In this document: piece after piece, positions 15,191-24,099 of the stretch
Position numbering within the stretch: position 1 is the stretch's first letter
Layout of the letters: the number at the start of each line of letters is the position of its first letter
Assembly: GCA_021838635.1 (NCBI GenBank)
Contig: JAKCDC010000007.1
Location: 1 to 35,967 of the forward strand
DNA from: Pseudomonadota bacterium
GTDB taxonomy: Bacteria > Pseudomonadota > Gammaproteobacteria > Steroidobacterales > Steroidobacteraceae
Direction of reading: 5' to 3'
Length of the DNA: 35,967 nucleotides
Notes under the pieces: model-generated
Database searches by the model: none
What the model was told of the DNA's origin: nothing
Seen by the model: the letters and a program-made list of their open reading frames with translations, nothing else
Program-made: the position numbers and the translations under genes

Positions 15191-15949
15191 ATGACAGCCC
15201 TGTATACGGACCTGAAAGACCAGGTCGTGCTGGTGACCGGTGGCGGATCCGGGATCGGCGAGGCCATAGTTCGGCAGTTTGTCGCGCAACATGCGCGGGT
15301 CGGGTTTCTCGATATCGCAGATGCGCCGTCGCGTGCTCTGGCGGCCGAACTGACTGCCGGTGGCGCGACGGTGCATTTTGAGCATTGCGACCTGACTGAC
15401 ATTGAGGCCCTGCGGCGCGCGATTGCCGCTATCGCCGCGCGCCTCGGTCCCGTCCAGGTGCTGGTCAATAATGCCGCGAGCGACGAACGGCACGCCACCG
15501 AGGATGTGACCGAAGCGCTGTGGGACAGCCGGATCGCGGTGAACCTTAAACAACAGTTCTTCTGCGCGCAGGCGGTGCTGCCAGGGATGAAGGCGGCCGG
15601 CGGCGGCTCGATCATCAACCTCGGCTCGATCTCCTGGATCATTGGTCAGGGCGGAATGGTTGCCTATACCGCCTCGAAATCTGCAGTGCTCGGATTGACC
15701 CGTTCGCTGGCCCGGGATTTCGGTCCGTATGGCATTCGTGTCAACGCCGTGGCCCCAGGCTGGATCATGACCTCGCGGCAGCTGGAGAAGTGGGTGACAG
15801 CGCAGACCGAGCAGGAAATCAACGCCCGGCAGTGCCTGAAGCGTCGGCTGCAGCCTGCCGAGGTTGCCAACGTCATCGTGTTTCTCGCCTCCGAGGCGGC
15901 CAGCGCCTGCACCAGCCAACAGTACATCGTCGACGGCGGCTGGGTGTAG
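15191..15949 (+). CDS. SDR sugar 1-dehydrogenase, close to D-xylose dehydrogenase XylB
   Basis: Short-chain dehydrogenase of 252 residues that probably oxidises an aldose to its lactone with NAD+. Seen: VTGGGSGIGEA cofactor motif, FLDIAD after beta-2 (acidic, NAD-favouring), CDLTDIEAL, VNNAASDERH, the serine in NLGSISW, the YTASK Tyr-Lys pair, and QCLKRRLQPAEVANVIVFLASE. Many blocks match Caulobacter XylB as I remember it (FLDIAD-SRAL, DxRH, VLPGMK, INxGSISW, QEKW, QCLKxR), so D-xylose is the favoured substrate; L-arabinose, D-galactose or L-fucose dehydrogenases of the same subgroup cannot be excluded. I used the ATG at 15191; a GTG at 15179 in frame overlaps the GCGGAG ribosome-binding site. 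It ends 17 bases from the convergent GntR gene. Confidence 0.88.
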   Translation: MTALYTDLKDQVVLVTGGGSGIGEAIVRQFVAQHARVGFLDIADAPSRALAAELTAGGATVHFEHCDLTDIEALRRAIAAIAARLGPVQVLVNNAASDERHATEDVTEALWDSRIAVNLKQQFFCAQAVLPGMKAAGGGSIINLGSISWIIGQGGMVAYTASKSAVLGLTRSLARDFGPYGIRVNAVAPGWIMTSRQLEKWVTAQTEQEINARQCLKRRLQPAEVANVIVFLASEAASACTSQQYIVDGGWV

Positions 15950-15966
15950 TGCCTCTGGTGATCGGT

Positions 15967-16761
15967 TCACCGCGGCACTCTACAGCGCCGCTTGCGCTGT
16001 TCGATGCGCTGGGCACCTGAGTTGATCACGGCGAGGATGCTACGAGCCGCGCGCGGCCCGTCGCCGGCTTCGATCGCGTCGACTACGGCGGCGTGGCCGG
16101 CGACGCTCGCGGCGTGATCGCCGGGGTCATCGGCCGGGGAGCTGTAGGTGAATGAGGCCACCAGAGCGGTTTCGATGACGCTCGCGATCGAGCGGATCAG
16201 CGGGTTGCCCGAGGCGGTGCCGATCGCCAGATGAAAGTCGAGGTCGACCGCCGCGAAGCTCTGGCGCGAGTGGTCGACCCGCCCAATCTGCCGCAAGCAC
16301 TCGCGCAGGCGTGCGACATCGTCGGGATCGCGCCGCCGTGCCGCTAGCGCGGCGGCGGCCGGCTCGAGCGCTCGGCGAATCTCCGTGAGCGTTTCCAGGA
16401 ACGCGTCATCGAGTCCCAGGCACAGCCGCCACGCGAGTACGTCGGCGTCGAAATAATTCCAGTACACGGCATCGCGCACCCGCGTGCCGACCCGTGTCTT
16501 GGGCACGAGGAAGCCCTTCGCCGCGAGCGTCTTCATTACTTCACGCAGCACGGTGCGCGAGACCTGGAAGCGCTCGCCGAGCTTACCCTCCGCGGGCATG
16601 GTGCTGCCGGGGGGGTACCGGCCCTGCAGCAGCTCGGTGCCGAGCACCGCTGCGATGTGATCGTGGCTGGACTTGGCACGCTCCGGATCGAGCAGGCTGC
16701 AGCGTGGCACGGGACGGGGTAAGCCGCTGTTTCGCCTATCGAGACGGTCATCCGCGCTCAT
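15967..16761 (-). CDS. GntR-family transcriptional regulator, FadR/FCD subfamily (second copy)
   Basis: Regulator with an N-terminal winged helix (GSTMPAEGKLGERFQVSRTVLREVM, in two helices; wing VPKTRVGTRV) and an FCD effector domain containing the conserved tryptophan-rich VLAWRLCLGLDDAFL linker, EIRRALEPAAAALAARR and DFHLAIGTASGNPLI. The start is uncertain: ATG codons at 16803, 16788 and 16761 are in frame. I chose 16761 because AAGG is 5 bases upstream and because a perfect minus-strand -10 (16814-16819) would leave almost no leader for 16803. It is divergent from the PatD-like dehydrogenase and convergent with the XylB-like SDR, either of which it may control. It is not a recent duplicate of the regulator at 10220; the two differ throughout. 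Confidence 0.9.
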   Translation of the reverse strand: MSADDRLDRRNSGLPRPVPRCSLLDPERAKSSHDHIAAVLGTELLQGRYPPGSTMPAEGKLGERFQVSRTVLREVMKTLAAKGFLVPKTRVGTRVRDAVYWNYFDADVLAWRLCLGLDDAFLETLTEIRRALEPAAAALAARRRDPDDVARLRECLRQIGRVDHSRQSFAAVDLDFHLAIGTASGNPLIRSIASVIETALVASFTYSSPADDPGDHAASVAGHAAVVDAIEAGDGPRAARSILAVINSGAQRIEQRKRRCRVPR

Positions 16762-16813
16762 GAGAGCCTTGTCAGCGCTATGATGCATTAGTGAACCATC
16801 CATTTACTATCGA

Positions 16814-16819
16814 ATTATA
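16814..16819 (-). promoter_or_regulatory. candidate -10 box for the second FadR-type gene
   Basis: The minus strand reads TATAAT at 16819-16814 in an AT-rich patch within the 145-base-plus divergent spacer before the PatD-like gene. No convincing -35 is visible. Transcription would begin near 16807, which supports an internal start codon for the regulator. The sequence CCATTTACT at 16800-16808 resembles the left part of the repeat at 12335, which is possibly chance. Confidence 0.4.
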
Positions 16820-16948
16820 GGTCGAATTGCCGGCCGTGGGGCGCTGAAGCGTATGCGTATGACGTCGGCCCCCTCATAAGAAGACGGTTGCGCGGCCGAA
16901 AGCCTCCCCGGGGAGGGCGTACGGCGTCCACGCGCGGTATCTGCGGTC

Positions 16949-18403
16949 ATGACCCCGGACAGCCAGCAGCCTTTCATTGACACGCGTCTGCTGATTCATG
17001 GCGAACGCGTGCCGGGACTCGGCGCCGCCGAGTCCATCCTCGACCCTGCCACGGGGGAGCGGATCGCCACCGTGCCCGAGGCTTCGCCCGAGCAACTCGA
17101 GGCAGCCGTGCTGGCTGCCGCGGGTGCGTTCGACGCCTGGTCGCAGACCACGCCAGCGCACCGAGCGCGGCTACTGCTCGACCTTGCGGCGCACCTCGAA
17201 CGTGAAGCCGACGTTTACGCCGCGGTGGAGTCGCGCAATACCGGTAAACCCCTCGAGGCGATGCGCCGGGACGAGATGCCCGCAATTGCCGACGTGTTCC
17301 GCTTCTTTGCCAGCGCCGTGCGTGTTCAGACCGGACCGCTCGCCGGGGAATACGCCCGCGGGTACACCAGCATGATCCGCCGAGATCCCGTCGGGGTGGT
17401 AGCGTCCATTGCGCCTTGGAATTACCCCCTGATGATGGCTGCGTGGAAGCTCGCGCCGGCGCTCGCAGCAGGCAACACCGTTGTGATCAAGCCGTCGGAG
17501 CAGACTCCCCTCACGATGCTGAAGCTCGCTGGTGCGCTGAACGACGCACTTCCGAAAGGCGTGGTGAACGTCGTATGCGGCCGCGGCGAGACCGTCGGCG
17601 CGCCGCTAGTCGCGCACCCTCGTGTGCGCATGGTTTCGCTGACAGGCGATGTCGCCACCGGACAGAAAATCCTCGCCGCGGCTGCCGGTACTCTAAAACG
17701 CACCCACTTGGAGCTTGGCGGCAAGGCGCCGGTCATCATTTTCGCGGATGCCGACCTCGAGGCGCTGGCCGCGGGGATGCGCGTGTTCGGATTTTACAAC
17801 GCGGGTCAGGACTGCACCGCGGCATGCCGATTGTACGTGCAGGCTGCGGCCTATGACCGCGTCGTCGACGCTGTCACGCAGGCGGTCCGTACGATCACTG
17901 TGGGGATGCAGACCGATCACGCCGTAGAGATGGGGCCCGTCATCTCTGCTGAACAACGCTCTCGCATCGCGGGGTTCGTAACGCGGGCGGCGATCGAGCG
18001 GCACATTACCGTGACCACCGGCGGGCAGTCTCGTGCTGGCGCGGGATTCTTCTACGAACCAACGGTGATCGCCGGTGCTCTCCAAAGTGATGAAGTCGTA
18101 CAGCGCGAGATATTCGGGCCGGTGGTGACACTGACGCCGTTCACCGATGCCGCGCAGGTTGTGCGCTGGGCGAACGACTCCGAATATGGTCTGGCCTCAT
18201 CGGTGTGGACACGCGACGTCGGGTTGGCGATGCAGGTTGCCGCCCGCCTGCAGTACGGTTGCACCTGGATCAATACGCATGGGACGTTCGCCCGTGAGAT
18301 GCCCCACGGTGGCTTCAAGCGCTCCGGCTACGGCAAGGATCTCTCGCTGTATGCGCTCGATGACTACACGGTGCCGCGTCACGTCATGGTCAGGCTGGGT
18401 TGA
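16949..18403 (+). CDS. aldehyde dehydrogenase, PatD-like (gamma-aminobutyraldehyde dehydrogenase group)
   Basis: NAD-dependent aldehyde dehydrogenase of 484 residues. Seen: [20 protein letters not shown] (Asn158), [11 protein letters not shown] (cofactor Lys), [19 protein letters not shown] with general base Glu255, and [11 protein letters not shown] with catalytic Cys289; the C-terminus has WINTHGTF and [14 protein letters not shown] followed by [13 protein letters not shown]. Blocks such as [20 protein letters not shown] and [12 protein letters not shown] agree closely with E. coli PatD as I recall it, which acts in putrescine degradation. No polyamine gene is nearby, so the physiological aldehyde here may be another short-chain one such as lactaldehyde from a deoxysugar. 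It lacks a clear ribosome-binding site and is divergent from the second FadR-type gene. It is the last gene of the GC-rich part. Confidence 0.85.
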   Translation: MTPDSQQPFIDTRLLIHGERVPGLGAAESILDPATGERIATVPEASPEQLEAAVLAAAGAFDAWSQTTPAHRARLLLDLAAHLEREADVYAAVESRNTGKPLEAMRRDEMPAIADVFRFFASAVRVQTGPLAGEYARGYTSMIRRDPVGVVASIAPWNYPLMMAAWKLAPALAAGNTVVIKPSEQTPLTMLKLAGALNDALPKGVVNVVCGRGETVGAPLVAHPRVRMVSLTGDVATGQKILAAAAGTLKRTHLELGGKAPVIIFADADLEALAAGMRVFGFYNAGQDCTAACRLYVQAAAYDRVVDAVTQAVRTITVGMQTDHAVEMGPVISAEQRSRIAGFVTRAAIERHITVTTGGQSRAGAGFFYEPTVIAGALQSDEVVQREIFGPVVTLTPFTDAAQVVRWANDSEYGLASSVWTRDVGLAMQVAARLQYGCTWINTHGTFAREMPHGGFKRSGYGKDLSLYALDDYTVPRHVMVRLG

Positions 18404-19052
18404 ATGGTCGGGACCGCACCGCCACGTTGACGCGCGCCCGCTGCGGTTCGGCCGCGTGCGCACTCCGGCGAAGGGGAGCAGTGGTCGGCGGCCCTTAAGT
18501 ACACGCCAGCGACCGCTCGTGCCGATCGTTGTTCATCGGCGCGGCTGGCGGCGAAAGCGAGCACGCGTAGTCCACAGCGTGCGAACCCGGGATCCCAATG
18601 ACGGAACCGACGTCAATGGCCGCCAGTGGACTGACGCTGCGGGCGCTACAACTGCACCTCAGTGATTGACACCATGCGCTGGGCCGCGCGCCGAATCTCG
18701 GCGAACACCGCACCCCGTAGCCGGTGATGTCCGCATCTTCGTGAGGAGTGAGGATCAATCCGGGTGACCTTCATCTGTGCCAGACACCCGTTTATCGACC
18801 TCGGAATCAAACCAGAGTGCTGCCTCGCCTCCACACAGTCCCGATAACTGCTCTGCATCGATATCTTCGGCATCACGACGGTCGAACGGAATAGAAAAAA
18901 AAATCGCCAAAAAAACGCACGACGCGCTGATCGAATGCCGCAGCGCACCCGCCCCGGTCAATCCGGGCTGACCTTCGACGGTGAACGTGACCGGCCGCAG
19001 GGCGCAAAAAGAGTCCCTCAAAGCCCGAAGACCGGTGTCCCCCACGGAAAGC
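18404..19052. other. 650-base stretch without a recognisable gene
   Basis: Between the PatD-like gene and the TonB-receptor promoter no frame on either strand shows a ribosome-binding site or a recognisable motif. It contains two runs of A (about 18895-18903 and 18912-18918) that are unusual here. Minus-strand frames in 18650-19045 have some protein-like stretches that change frame, so a decayed gene is possible but not shown. It sits where base composition changes from very GC-rich to less GC-rich, so it may be an island junction. Confidence 0.5.
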
Positions 19053-19081
19053 TTGACAAACCACGCACGACCGAATAGCGT
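19053..19081 (+). promoter_or_regulatory. probable sigma-70 promoter of the TonB-receptor operon
   Basis: A perfect -35 TTGACA (19053-19058) is followed after 17 bases by TAGCGT (19076-19081), a weak -10. Predicted transcription start is near 19088, directly before the palindromic operator, giving a leader of about 215 bases. The leader to 19303 has an AGGGGGGAT ribosome-binding site before the start codon; I see no known riboswitch in it. Confidence 0.6.
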
Positions 19082-19091
19082 TCACGCACCG

Positions 19092-19109
19092 AATGTAAAC
19101 GTTTACATT
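19092..19109. promoter_or_regulatory. LacI-family operator, perfect 18-base palindrome
   Basis: AATGTAAACGTTTACATT is perfectly palindromic with the central CG typical of LacI/GalR-type operators (TGTAAACGTTTACA core). A third half-site GTAAAC (19115-19120) lies in inverted orientation to the GTTTAC at 19101-19106. Placement just after the predicted transcription start fits repression by road-block or promoter occlusion. The natural ligand is the LacI-type protein encoded at 24100, in the same gene group. Confidence 0.82.
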
Positions 19110-19303
19110 GCATCGTAAACGCAACGGCCAAATTTAGGGGGCATACAAGACACTCGACGAACCGCTGCTTCGCCCAGCGACTGCCGAGATGGCTTGCTTC
19201 CACCGAAGACCGTGACGTTCGTTCACGCCGGATATGCATTTCGAATATCGCCTTCAATAGACATCTGTAACAAATTCGACCGTAGCCGTTAGGGGGGATT
19301 ACG

Positions 19304-22300
19304 ATGACCAGGCATTCGACCAACCGCAACCGCCTGATCGCGACCTTTGTCGCGTCCACATTGGCGGCAACGGCAGGAGTACTCCTGCCACGAACCGCCA
19401 TGGCCGCACTGTCTAATGCAACCCTGGAGGGCCACGCCGCCCCAGGCACCAAGATTATCGCGACCAATATCGCCACGGGTGCGCAACGCGAAGCGATCGC
19501 TACGCACTCCGGAACGTACACGCTGATCGGTCTGCCCCCCGGACGCTACCGGGTCCGAGCCGGTAATCAGGTTCAGATTCTGGTCCTCAGTGTCGCCTCG
19601 ACAGTAAATTACGATTTCACGAACACCGCGCTGCGCTCCGCCACGTTGCAGCAGATCACCGTTACCGGACATCGCCTCTTCAATATGCGCTCGCCGGAAG
19701 TCGGCGGACTGGTTTCGCAGCGCACGATTCAGACCATACCCCAGCTGACGCGCAACTTCCTCGAGTTCGCCAACACAGTTCCTGGAGTGACATTCACCGT
19801 CAACGGAAATGGCGACACGTCATTCCGGGGCGGCGCGATGCCCGCCGAAGATGCCAACGTATATATCGACGGCGTCAGTCTCGCGGACTACATCCAAGGT
19901 GGCATCGTCGGGCAATCCGGTCCGAACAAAAACCCGAATGACGGCGACCCAGGCAATCCGTTCCCGCAATCCGCGATTGCCGAATATCGCGTCATCTCAT
20001 CGAACTACAGCGCCCGATTCGGTCAAGTATCGAGCGCGGTGATCACGGCCAAGACGAAATCCGGAACTAACCAATTTCATGGTAGTTCCTTCGTCAGCTT
20101 TACGAACCAAAACCTGCGCGCTATGACGCCCGCAGAAGTAGCCTCCCCGCAATCCACAGATCCAAAGGCGCTCGGCGGCGAGAGCCTGGAATATGGATTT
20201 TCCGCCGGAGGCCCGATTATCAAAAACAAGCTCCATTATTTCTTCTCTTACGAGCACAAAAACCTTGCGCTTCCGAACACCGTCTATCCTGGCGTAGGAA
20301 ACGGTGCGCCGTCCGAAGCTGCGCTTCAGACCATACTTCCCGCGAGCATATGGTCGCAGTTCGGCCCCACGACGAATCCGTTCAGCGAAAAACTCCTTTT
20401 CGCGAAAATCGACTACGAGCCGACGGAAAACGATCGGCTGGAGCTGTCGGAACTCTATCGCTTCGAAAGCCAGATCAGCGGCGCAGCCGGACAAACCGCG
20501 GCGTCGGCGGCCAATTCTCTGGAAAATCGCTTCAGTCGCGTCGGCTTGTACTGGCTCCATGCACATGGGGATTGGACAAATCAGCTTCGAATTGGTTACG
20601 AGTCAGCCGGAGACAATCCGCTGCCTGCCTCTACGCAGCCGATGATGACGTACCAGTGGTTTGGCGCCAACGGACAGACAACGCTCATAAACGCGAACGG
20701 CGAAAACGTCTACGCGCAGTTCAAGAACAAGCAGACGGTGTGGACCGCGTCTGACGACTTTACCTTGGCGAATCTGAGCTGGATGGGCACGCATACGCTC
20801 GAGGCCGGAATCACCTTCCACGACGCAAGACTTTCATACCAGGACGCCGGCCAAGGATCCGACATTTACTATGGCGTCAATTCCAATGGAACCTACAGCA
20901 CGCCATATCAGGTGACTTACACGGCGCTTTACACCGGCAAGCAGGTGCTGGCGACTTCCAACGACAAGCAAATCGGCGCATACCTCGAAGACAACTGGCA
21001 CGTCAACCACCATCTAGAATTCAATCTCGGCGTGCGCTACGACTATGAAACGACACCCGCATGGCAGAATTTCGTCACGCCCCAGGCGGTCGTAAACGGC
21101 ATCTACGGGCCCTACTCACCGGGGTCGACTGAGACGTACGCCCAGGCACTCGCCCTGGGCGGGATCAATATCGCCAACTACATCAGCAATGGACACAATC
21201 GCTCCCCCCAGAGCGGGATGATTCAGCCCCGTCTTGGGTTCTCGTACGATATCGAGGGAAATCAACGCTACGTAATTTTTGGTGGCTACGCCCGGGCGTA
21301 CGACCGAAATGTGTTCAGCTTGATGTCTCTTGAGCTCACAAAGTCGGCGCTCGCGGAGCCGACCGTGAATTTCTACAATGGTGGTTATAGCAACAACGGC
21401 TGTCTGACCGCCGCGAATGCCAGTCCCACATGCGTTGCGTGGAATCCGGCATACATGAATCTCACCAATTTGCAGTCGTTGAATACGACGGGGATTGGCG
21501 AGGTCGACATGATTAATAACAATATCAAGAATCCGTATTCCGACCAGTTCAGTTTGGGATTCCGAGCGCGCCTCGGAGACTGGAACACCAGTCTGACGCT
21601 TGTGCAGATCGACAGTTACAACCGCATCATGGGCCACCTCGGCAACCGCACCGCAACGGGTGGGTACTTCGTGCCGAGCTCCTGGGGCGCTGCGGGCGTC
21701 AATCCCGCATGGGGCGGTGTTCCGGGAACCACCGGAAACCTGGTTCTATGGGATAACTACGGCAAGGACCGAAATCGCGAGGTCCTGGTCGAAGCGGACA
21801 AGCCATACACGCGGGCGTCCGGGTGGAGCGCGAGCGTCGCGTACACGTATTCGGACGCATACCAGAACGACTACTATTCTTACCTGACGAATAATGCGTA
21901 CGCATTCGATCTGCCGAAGCTCTCGATGTATCCGTTTATCCCGTCCAGTGCGATTCCGAAGCATAAGCTTGTCCTCACCGGCTCGATTAACGGTCCATGG
22001 GGCATGATTTACGGCGCGGAATTGACGCTCGCTACGCCGGTAGGATTTGGCGCCGCGGCGCCCTGTCCGACGACATTGCAGCAATGCAACGGATATTGGG
22101 ACTACCCGATGACAGGATACCCGCGCAACGCACTATGGGAGCGAGAGCTTGACGTTCAGGCTACCAAGGCGCTGAAATTTCCGTGGTATGGGATGCGGGG
22201 GTACATTCGCATGGACATCCTAAACGTGTTCAACACGGCGACCTACACTGCGGCAACCTTTAGCCCAACTCTCGGCGGAGGACAGGTGCCTCAGTACGTG

Positions 22301-22363
22301 ACCAACGGCCCCATCAATGGCGTGCCGTTGACGCTGAAGCTCACCGCAGGAGTTTCCTGGTAA
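19304..22363 (+). CDS. Oar-like TonB-dependent outer-membrane receptor
   Basis: Outer-membrane active transporter of 1019 residues. Seen: basic n-region and hydrophobic segment to an AMA-A signal-peptidase site near residue 34; a carboxypeptidase-regulatory-like beta-sandwich (about 36-105: GTKIIATNIATGAQREA, then SGTYTLIGLPPGRYRVR); QQITVTGHR as the TonB-box-like region; a plug (about 130-250, with TIPQLTRNFLEFANTVPGV and an ARFGQVSSAVITAKTKSGTNQFHG end); then a long barrel with alternating aromatic strands, PRLGFSYDI and a C-terminal strand ending in Trp. AGGGGGGAT precedes the ATG. Such receptors import oligosaccharides in Xanthomonadales and related groups; here the linked GH39 enzyme suggests a pentose-containing glycoside. 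The regulatory module upstream and the 6-base gap to the halogenase support co-expression. Confidence 0.92.
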   Translation: MTRHSTNRNRLIATFVASTLAATAGVLLPRTAMAALSNATLEGHAAPGTKIIATNIATGAQREAIATHSGTYTLIGLPPGRYRVRAGNQVQILVLSVASTVNYDFTNTALRSATLQQITVTGHRLFNMRSPEVGGLVSQRTIQTIPQLTRNFLEFANTVPGVTFTVNGNGDTSFRGGAMPAEDANVYIDGVSLADYIQGGIVGQSGPNKNPNDGDPGNPFPQSAIAEYRVISSNYSARFGQVSSAVITAKTKSGTNQFHGSSFVSFTNQNLRAMTPAEVASPQSTDPKALGGESLEYGFSAGGPIIKNKLHYFFSYEHKNLALPNTVYPGVGNGAPSEAALQTILPASIWSQFGPTTNPFSEKLLFAKIDYEPTENDRLELSELYRFESQISGAAGQTAASAANSLENRFSRVGLYWLHAHGDWTNQLRIGYESAGDNPLPASTQPMMTYQWFGANGQTTLINANGENVYAQFKNKQTVWTASDDFTLANLSWMGTHTLEAGITFHDARLSYQDAGQGSDIYYGVNSNGTYSTPYQVTYTALYTGKQVLATSNDKQIGAYLEDNWHVNHHLEFNLGVRYDYETTPAWQNFVTPQAVVNGIYGPYSPGSTETYAQALALGGINIANYISNGHNRSPQSGMIQPRLGFSYDIEGNQRYVIFGGYARAYDRNVFSLMSLELTKSALAEPTVNFYNGGYSNNGCLTAANASPTCVAWNPAYMNLTNLQSLNTTGIGEVDMINNNIKNPYSDQFSLGFRARLGDWNTSLTLVQIDSYNRIMGHLGNRTATGGYFVPSSWGAAGVNPAWGGVPGTTGNLVLWDNYGKDRNREVLVEADKPYTRASGWSASVAYTYSDAYQNDYYSYLTNNAYAFDLPKLSMYPFIPSSAIPKHKLVLTGSINGPWGMIYGAELTLATPVGFGAAAPCPTTLQQCNGYWDYPMTGYPRNALWERELDVQATKALKFPWYGMRGYIRMDILNVFNTATYTAATFSPTLGGGQVPQYVTNGPINGVPLTLKLTAGVSW

Positions 22364-22369
22364 ACAGCC

Positions 22370-23887
22370 ATGAACGAACGCAGCGTCCGTCGTCTTGTCA
22401 TTGTCGGTGGGGGCACGGCCGGCTGGATGGCCGCGACGGCGCTGCGTCGACTCTTATACCCAGGACTGTCCATCGAGGTCGTGGAATCGGAGGACATTGG
22501 TATCATCGGCGTCGGCGAAGCGACCATACCGCCGTTTCGCATGCACAACGCTTTGCTCGGGATCAATGAGCGCGATTTCGTATGCGCCACCCAAGCGACC
22601 TTCAAACTAGGCATCGAGTTCCGTGACTGGGGGCGACTCGGTGACTCCTATATTCATGGATTCGGGAAATTAGGCGTGGACTTGGATGGACAGCCTTTCC
22701 ACCAGTATTGGACGCGCGGGGCGGCGGCCGGATTCGCGGCAGACATAGGGGACTACTCGTTCAACGTGGTCGCCGCGCGACAAGGGCGGTTCATGCCGAC
22801 CCCTTCTGACGCGCCAAAAGACACCCCGCTGCAGGATATCAGCTACGCCTACCATTTCGACGCGGCGTTGTATGCGCGGTTCTTGCGTCAATTCGCCGAG
22901 AGCGAAGGAGTTCGCCGTCTCGAGGGAAAGGTGGTGGACGTGCGAATGAACCCGGAATCAGGCTTCATCGAGGAGCTCATACTGGCTGACGGGCGGGTAG
23001 TGGCCGGCGACTTGTTCCTGGACTGCACGGGGTTCAGCGGTCTGCTCATCGAAAAGCATCTTCATGCCGGTTACGAGGACTGGTCGGACTGGCTGCCGTG
23101 CGATCGGGCGTGGGCGGTTCCCTGTGAAAACGTAGTACCTCCGACGCCGTATACCCGCGCCACGGCCCGACCCGCGGGGTGGCAATGGCGAATTCCGTTG
23201 CAGCACCGGGTGGGCAACGGCCATGTGTTCTCCAGTCGCGACATGAGTGAAGATGAAGCGGCGGCGATGCTTCTGGCCAATCTCGAGGGTGCGCCGCTGG
23301 GGGAACCAAAGCTGATTCCGTTCCGGGGTGGTAAGCGTAGGCTTAGCTGGGTGCGCAACGTAGTGGCCATCGGTCTGTCCGGCGGGTTCCTCGAGCCGCT
23401 GGAGTCGACCGCAATTCACCTGGTACAGACATCGATCGCAAAACTCGCATTGCTTTTCCCGGAGCGTGATTGCAGCGAAGCTCTTCGTAATCGATACAAT
23501 GCGCAAATGGATGAGGAGTTTGAGTGCGTAAGGGATTTTCTCATTTTGCACTACTGCGCGACCGAACGTGCCGATACGCCTTTTTGGAACAGGTGCCGGA
23601 CCATGGAAATCCCGCCGTCCCTCAAGGAGCGACTCGCGTTGTTCCGGGACAGCGCCCGAATTTTGTTGCGCAGTGACGAACTATTTACGACCGTCAGTTG
23701 GGCCCAAGTCATGTTGGGGCAGCATATTGAACCGCGCAGGTATCCGCCGGTGATCGATCGCCTGAGCGATGCTGAGCTGAAGAAATTTTTAGATCACGTG
23801 AAATCTGTCATCAGCAGTTGCGCGGCGGTCCTACCTCCTCATGAGGCGTTCATTGCGCGGCACTGTCGGGCGTCCCCGCTCAAATAA
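22370..23887 (+). CDS. flavin-dependent tryptophan-halogenase-like protein
   Basis: FADH2-dependent halogenase family protein of 505 residues. All landmark residues are present: GGGTAGW FAD motif (13-19), catalytic Lys79 in ATFKLGIEF, WQWRIP (271-276, the halogenase WxWxIP motif that blocks monooxygenation) and the Glu345-Ser346 pair in LEPLESTA. Position of Lys79 and spacing match characterised enzymes such as PrnA. It therefore looks catalytically competent; a partner flavin reductase is not in the window. Halogenases located beside TonB receptors are known from Xanthomonas and Brevundimonas, where they brominate indole in vitro, but natural substrates are unknown (established knowledge). 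It begins 6 bases after the receptor gene with no good ribosome-binding site, suggesting translational coupling. Confidence 0.93.
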   Translation: MNERSVRRLVIVGGGTAGWMAATALRRLLYPGLSIEVVESEDIGIIGVGEATIPPFRMHNALLGINERDFVCATQATFKLGIEFRDWGRLGDSYIHGFGKLGVDLDGQPFHQYWTRGAAAGFAADIGDYSFNVVAARQGRFMPTPSDAPKDTPLQDISYAYHFDAALYARFLRQFAESEGVRRLEGKVVDVRMNPESGFIEELILADGRVVAGDLFLDCTGFSGLLIEKHLHAGYEDWSDWLPCDRAWAVPCENVVPPTPYTRATARPAGWQWRIPLQHRVGNGHVFSSRDMSEDEAAAMLLANLEGAPLGEPKLIPFRGGKRRLSWVRNVVAIGLSGGFLEPLESTAIHLVQTSIAKLALLFPERDCSEALRNRYNAQMDEEFECVRDFLILHYCATERADTPFWNRCRTMEIPPSLKERLALFRDSARILLRSDELFTTVSWAQVMLGQHIEPRRYPPVIDRLSDAELKKFLDHVKSVISSCAAVLPPHEAFIARHCRASPLK

Positions 23888-23916
23888 GTGCCAATGTCGA
23901 AGCGTAGGCACATTGG
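23888..23916 (+). terminator. hairpin after the halogenase gene with two competing pairings
   Basis: Directly after the stop codon CCAATGT (23891-23897) is complementary to ACATTGG (23910-23916). The overlapping GTGCC (23888-23892) is complementary to GGCAC (23907-23911), so the two stems exclude each other. The downstream run TCCTGTCCATTCTCTCT is pyrimidine-rich but not a T-tract. Could be a weak terminator separating receptor-halogenase from lacI; the remaining spacer to 24099 shows nothing else I can name. Confidence 0.4.
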
Positions 23917-24099
23917 TCCTGTCCATTCTCTCTACACCAATAAATCGCGGCACCGAGTGGTTCTCGAGATGGGCCTTCGAATGCGTTCCCGGTGTGAATC
24001 GCATGCCGATTCGGGGCGTCCCAAAGTCACGCGAAGCTTGACGTCGCGTCGTACTGATCTATCTTACGTATCCGCCTGTTCGAACCAGGGGATGTGAAT

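Noticed and set aside
18646-19045. minus-strand protein-like fragments in the gene-free stretch
   Set aside because: The apparent protein-like parts are in different frames, have no ribosome-binding site, and I recognise no family; too weak to call a pseudogene.
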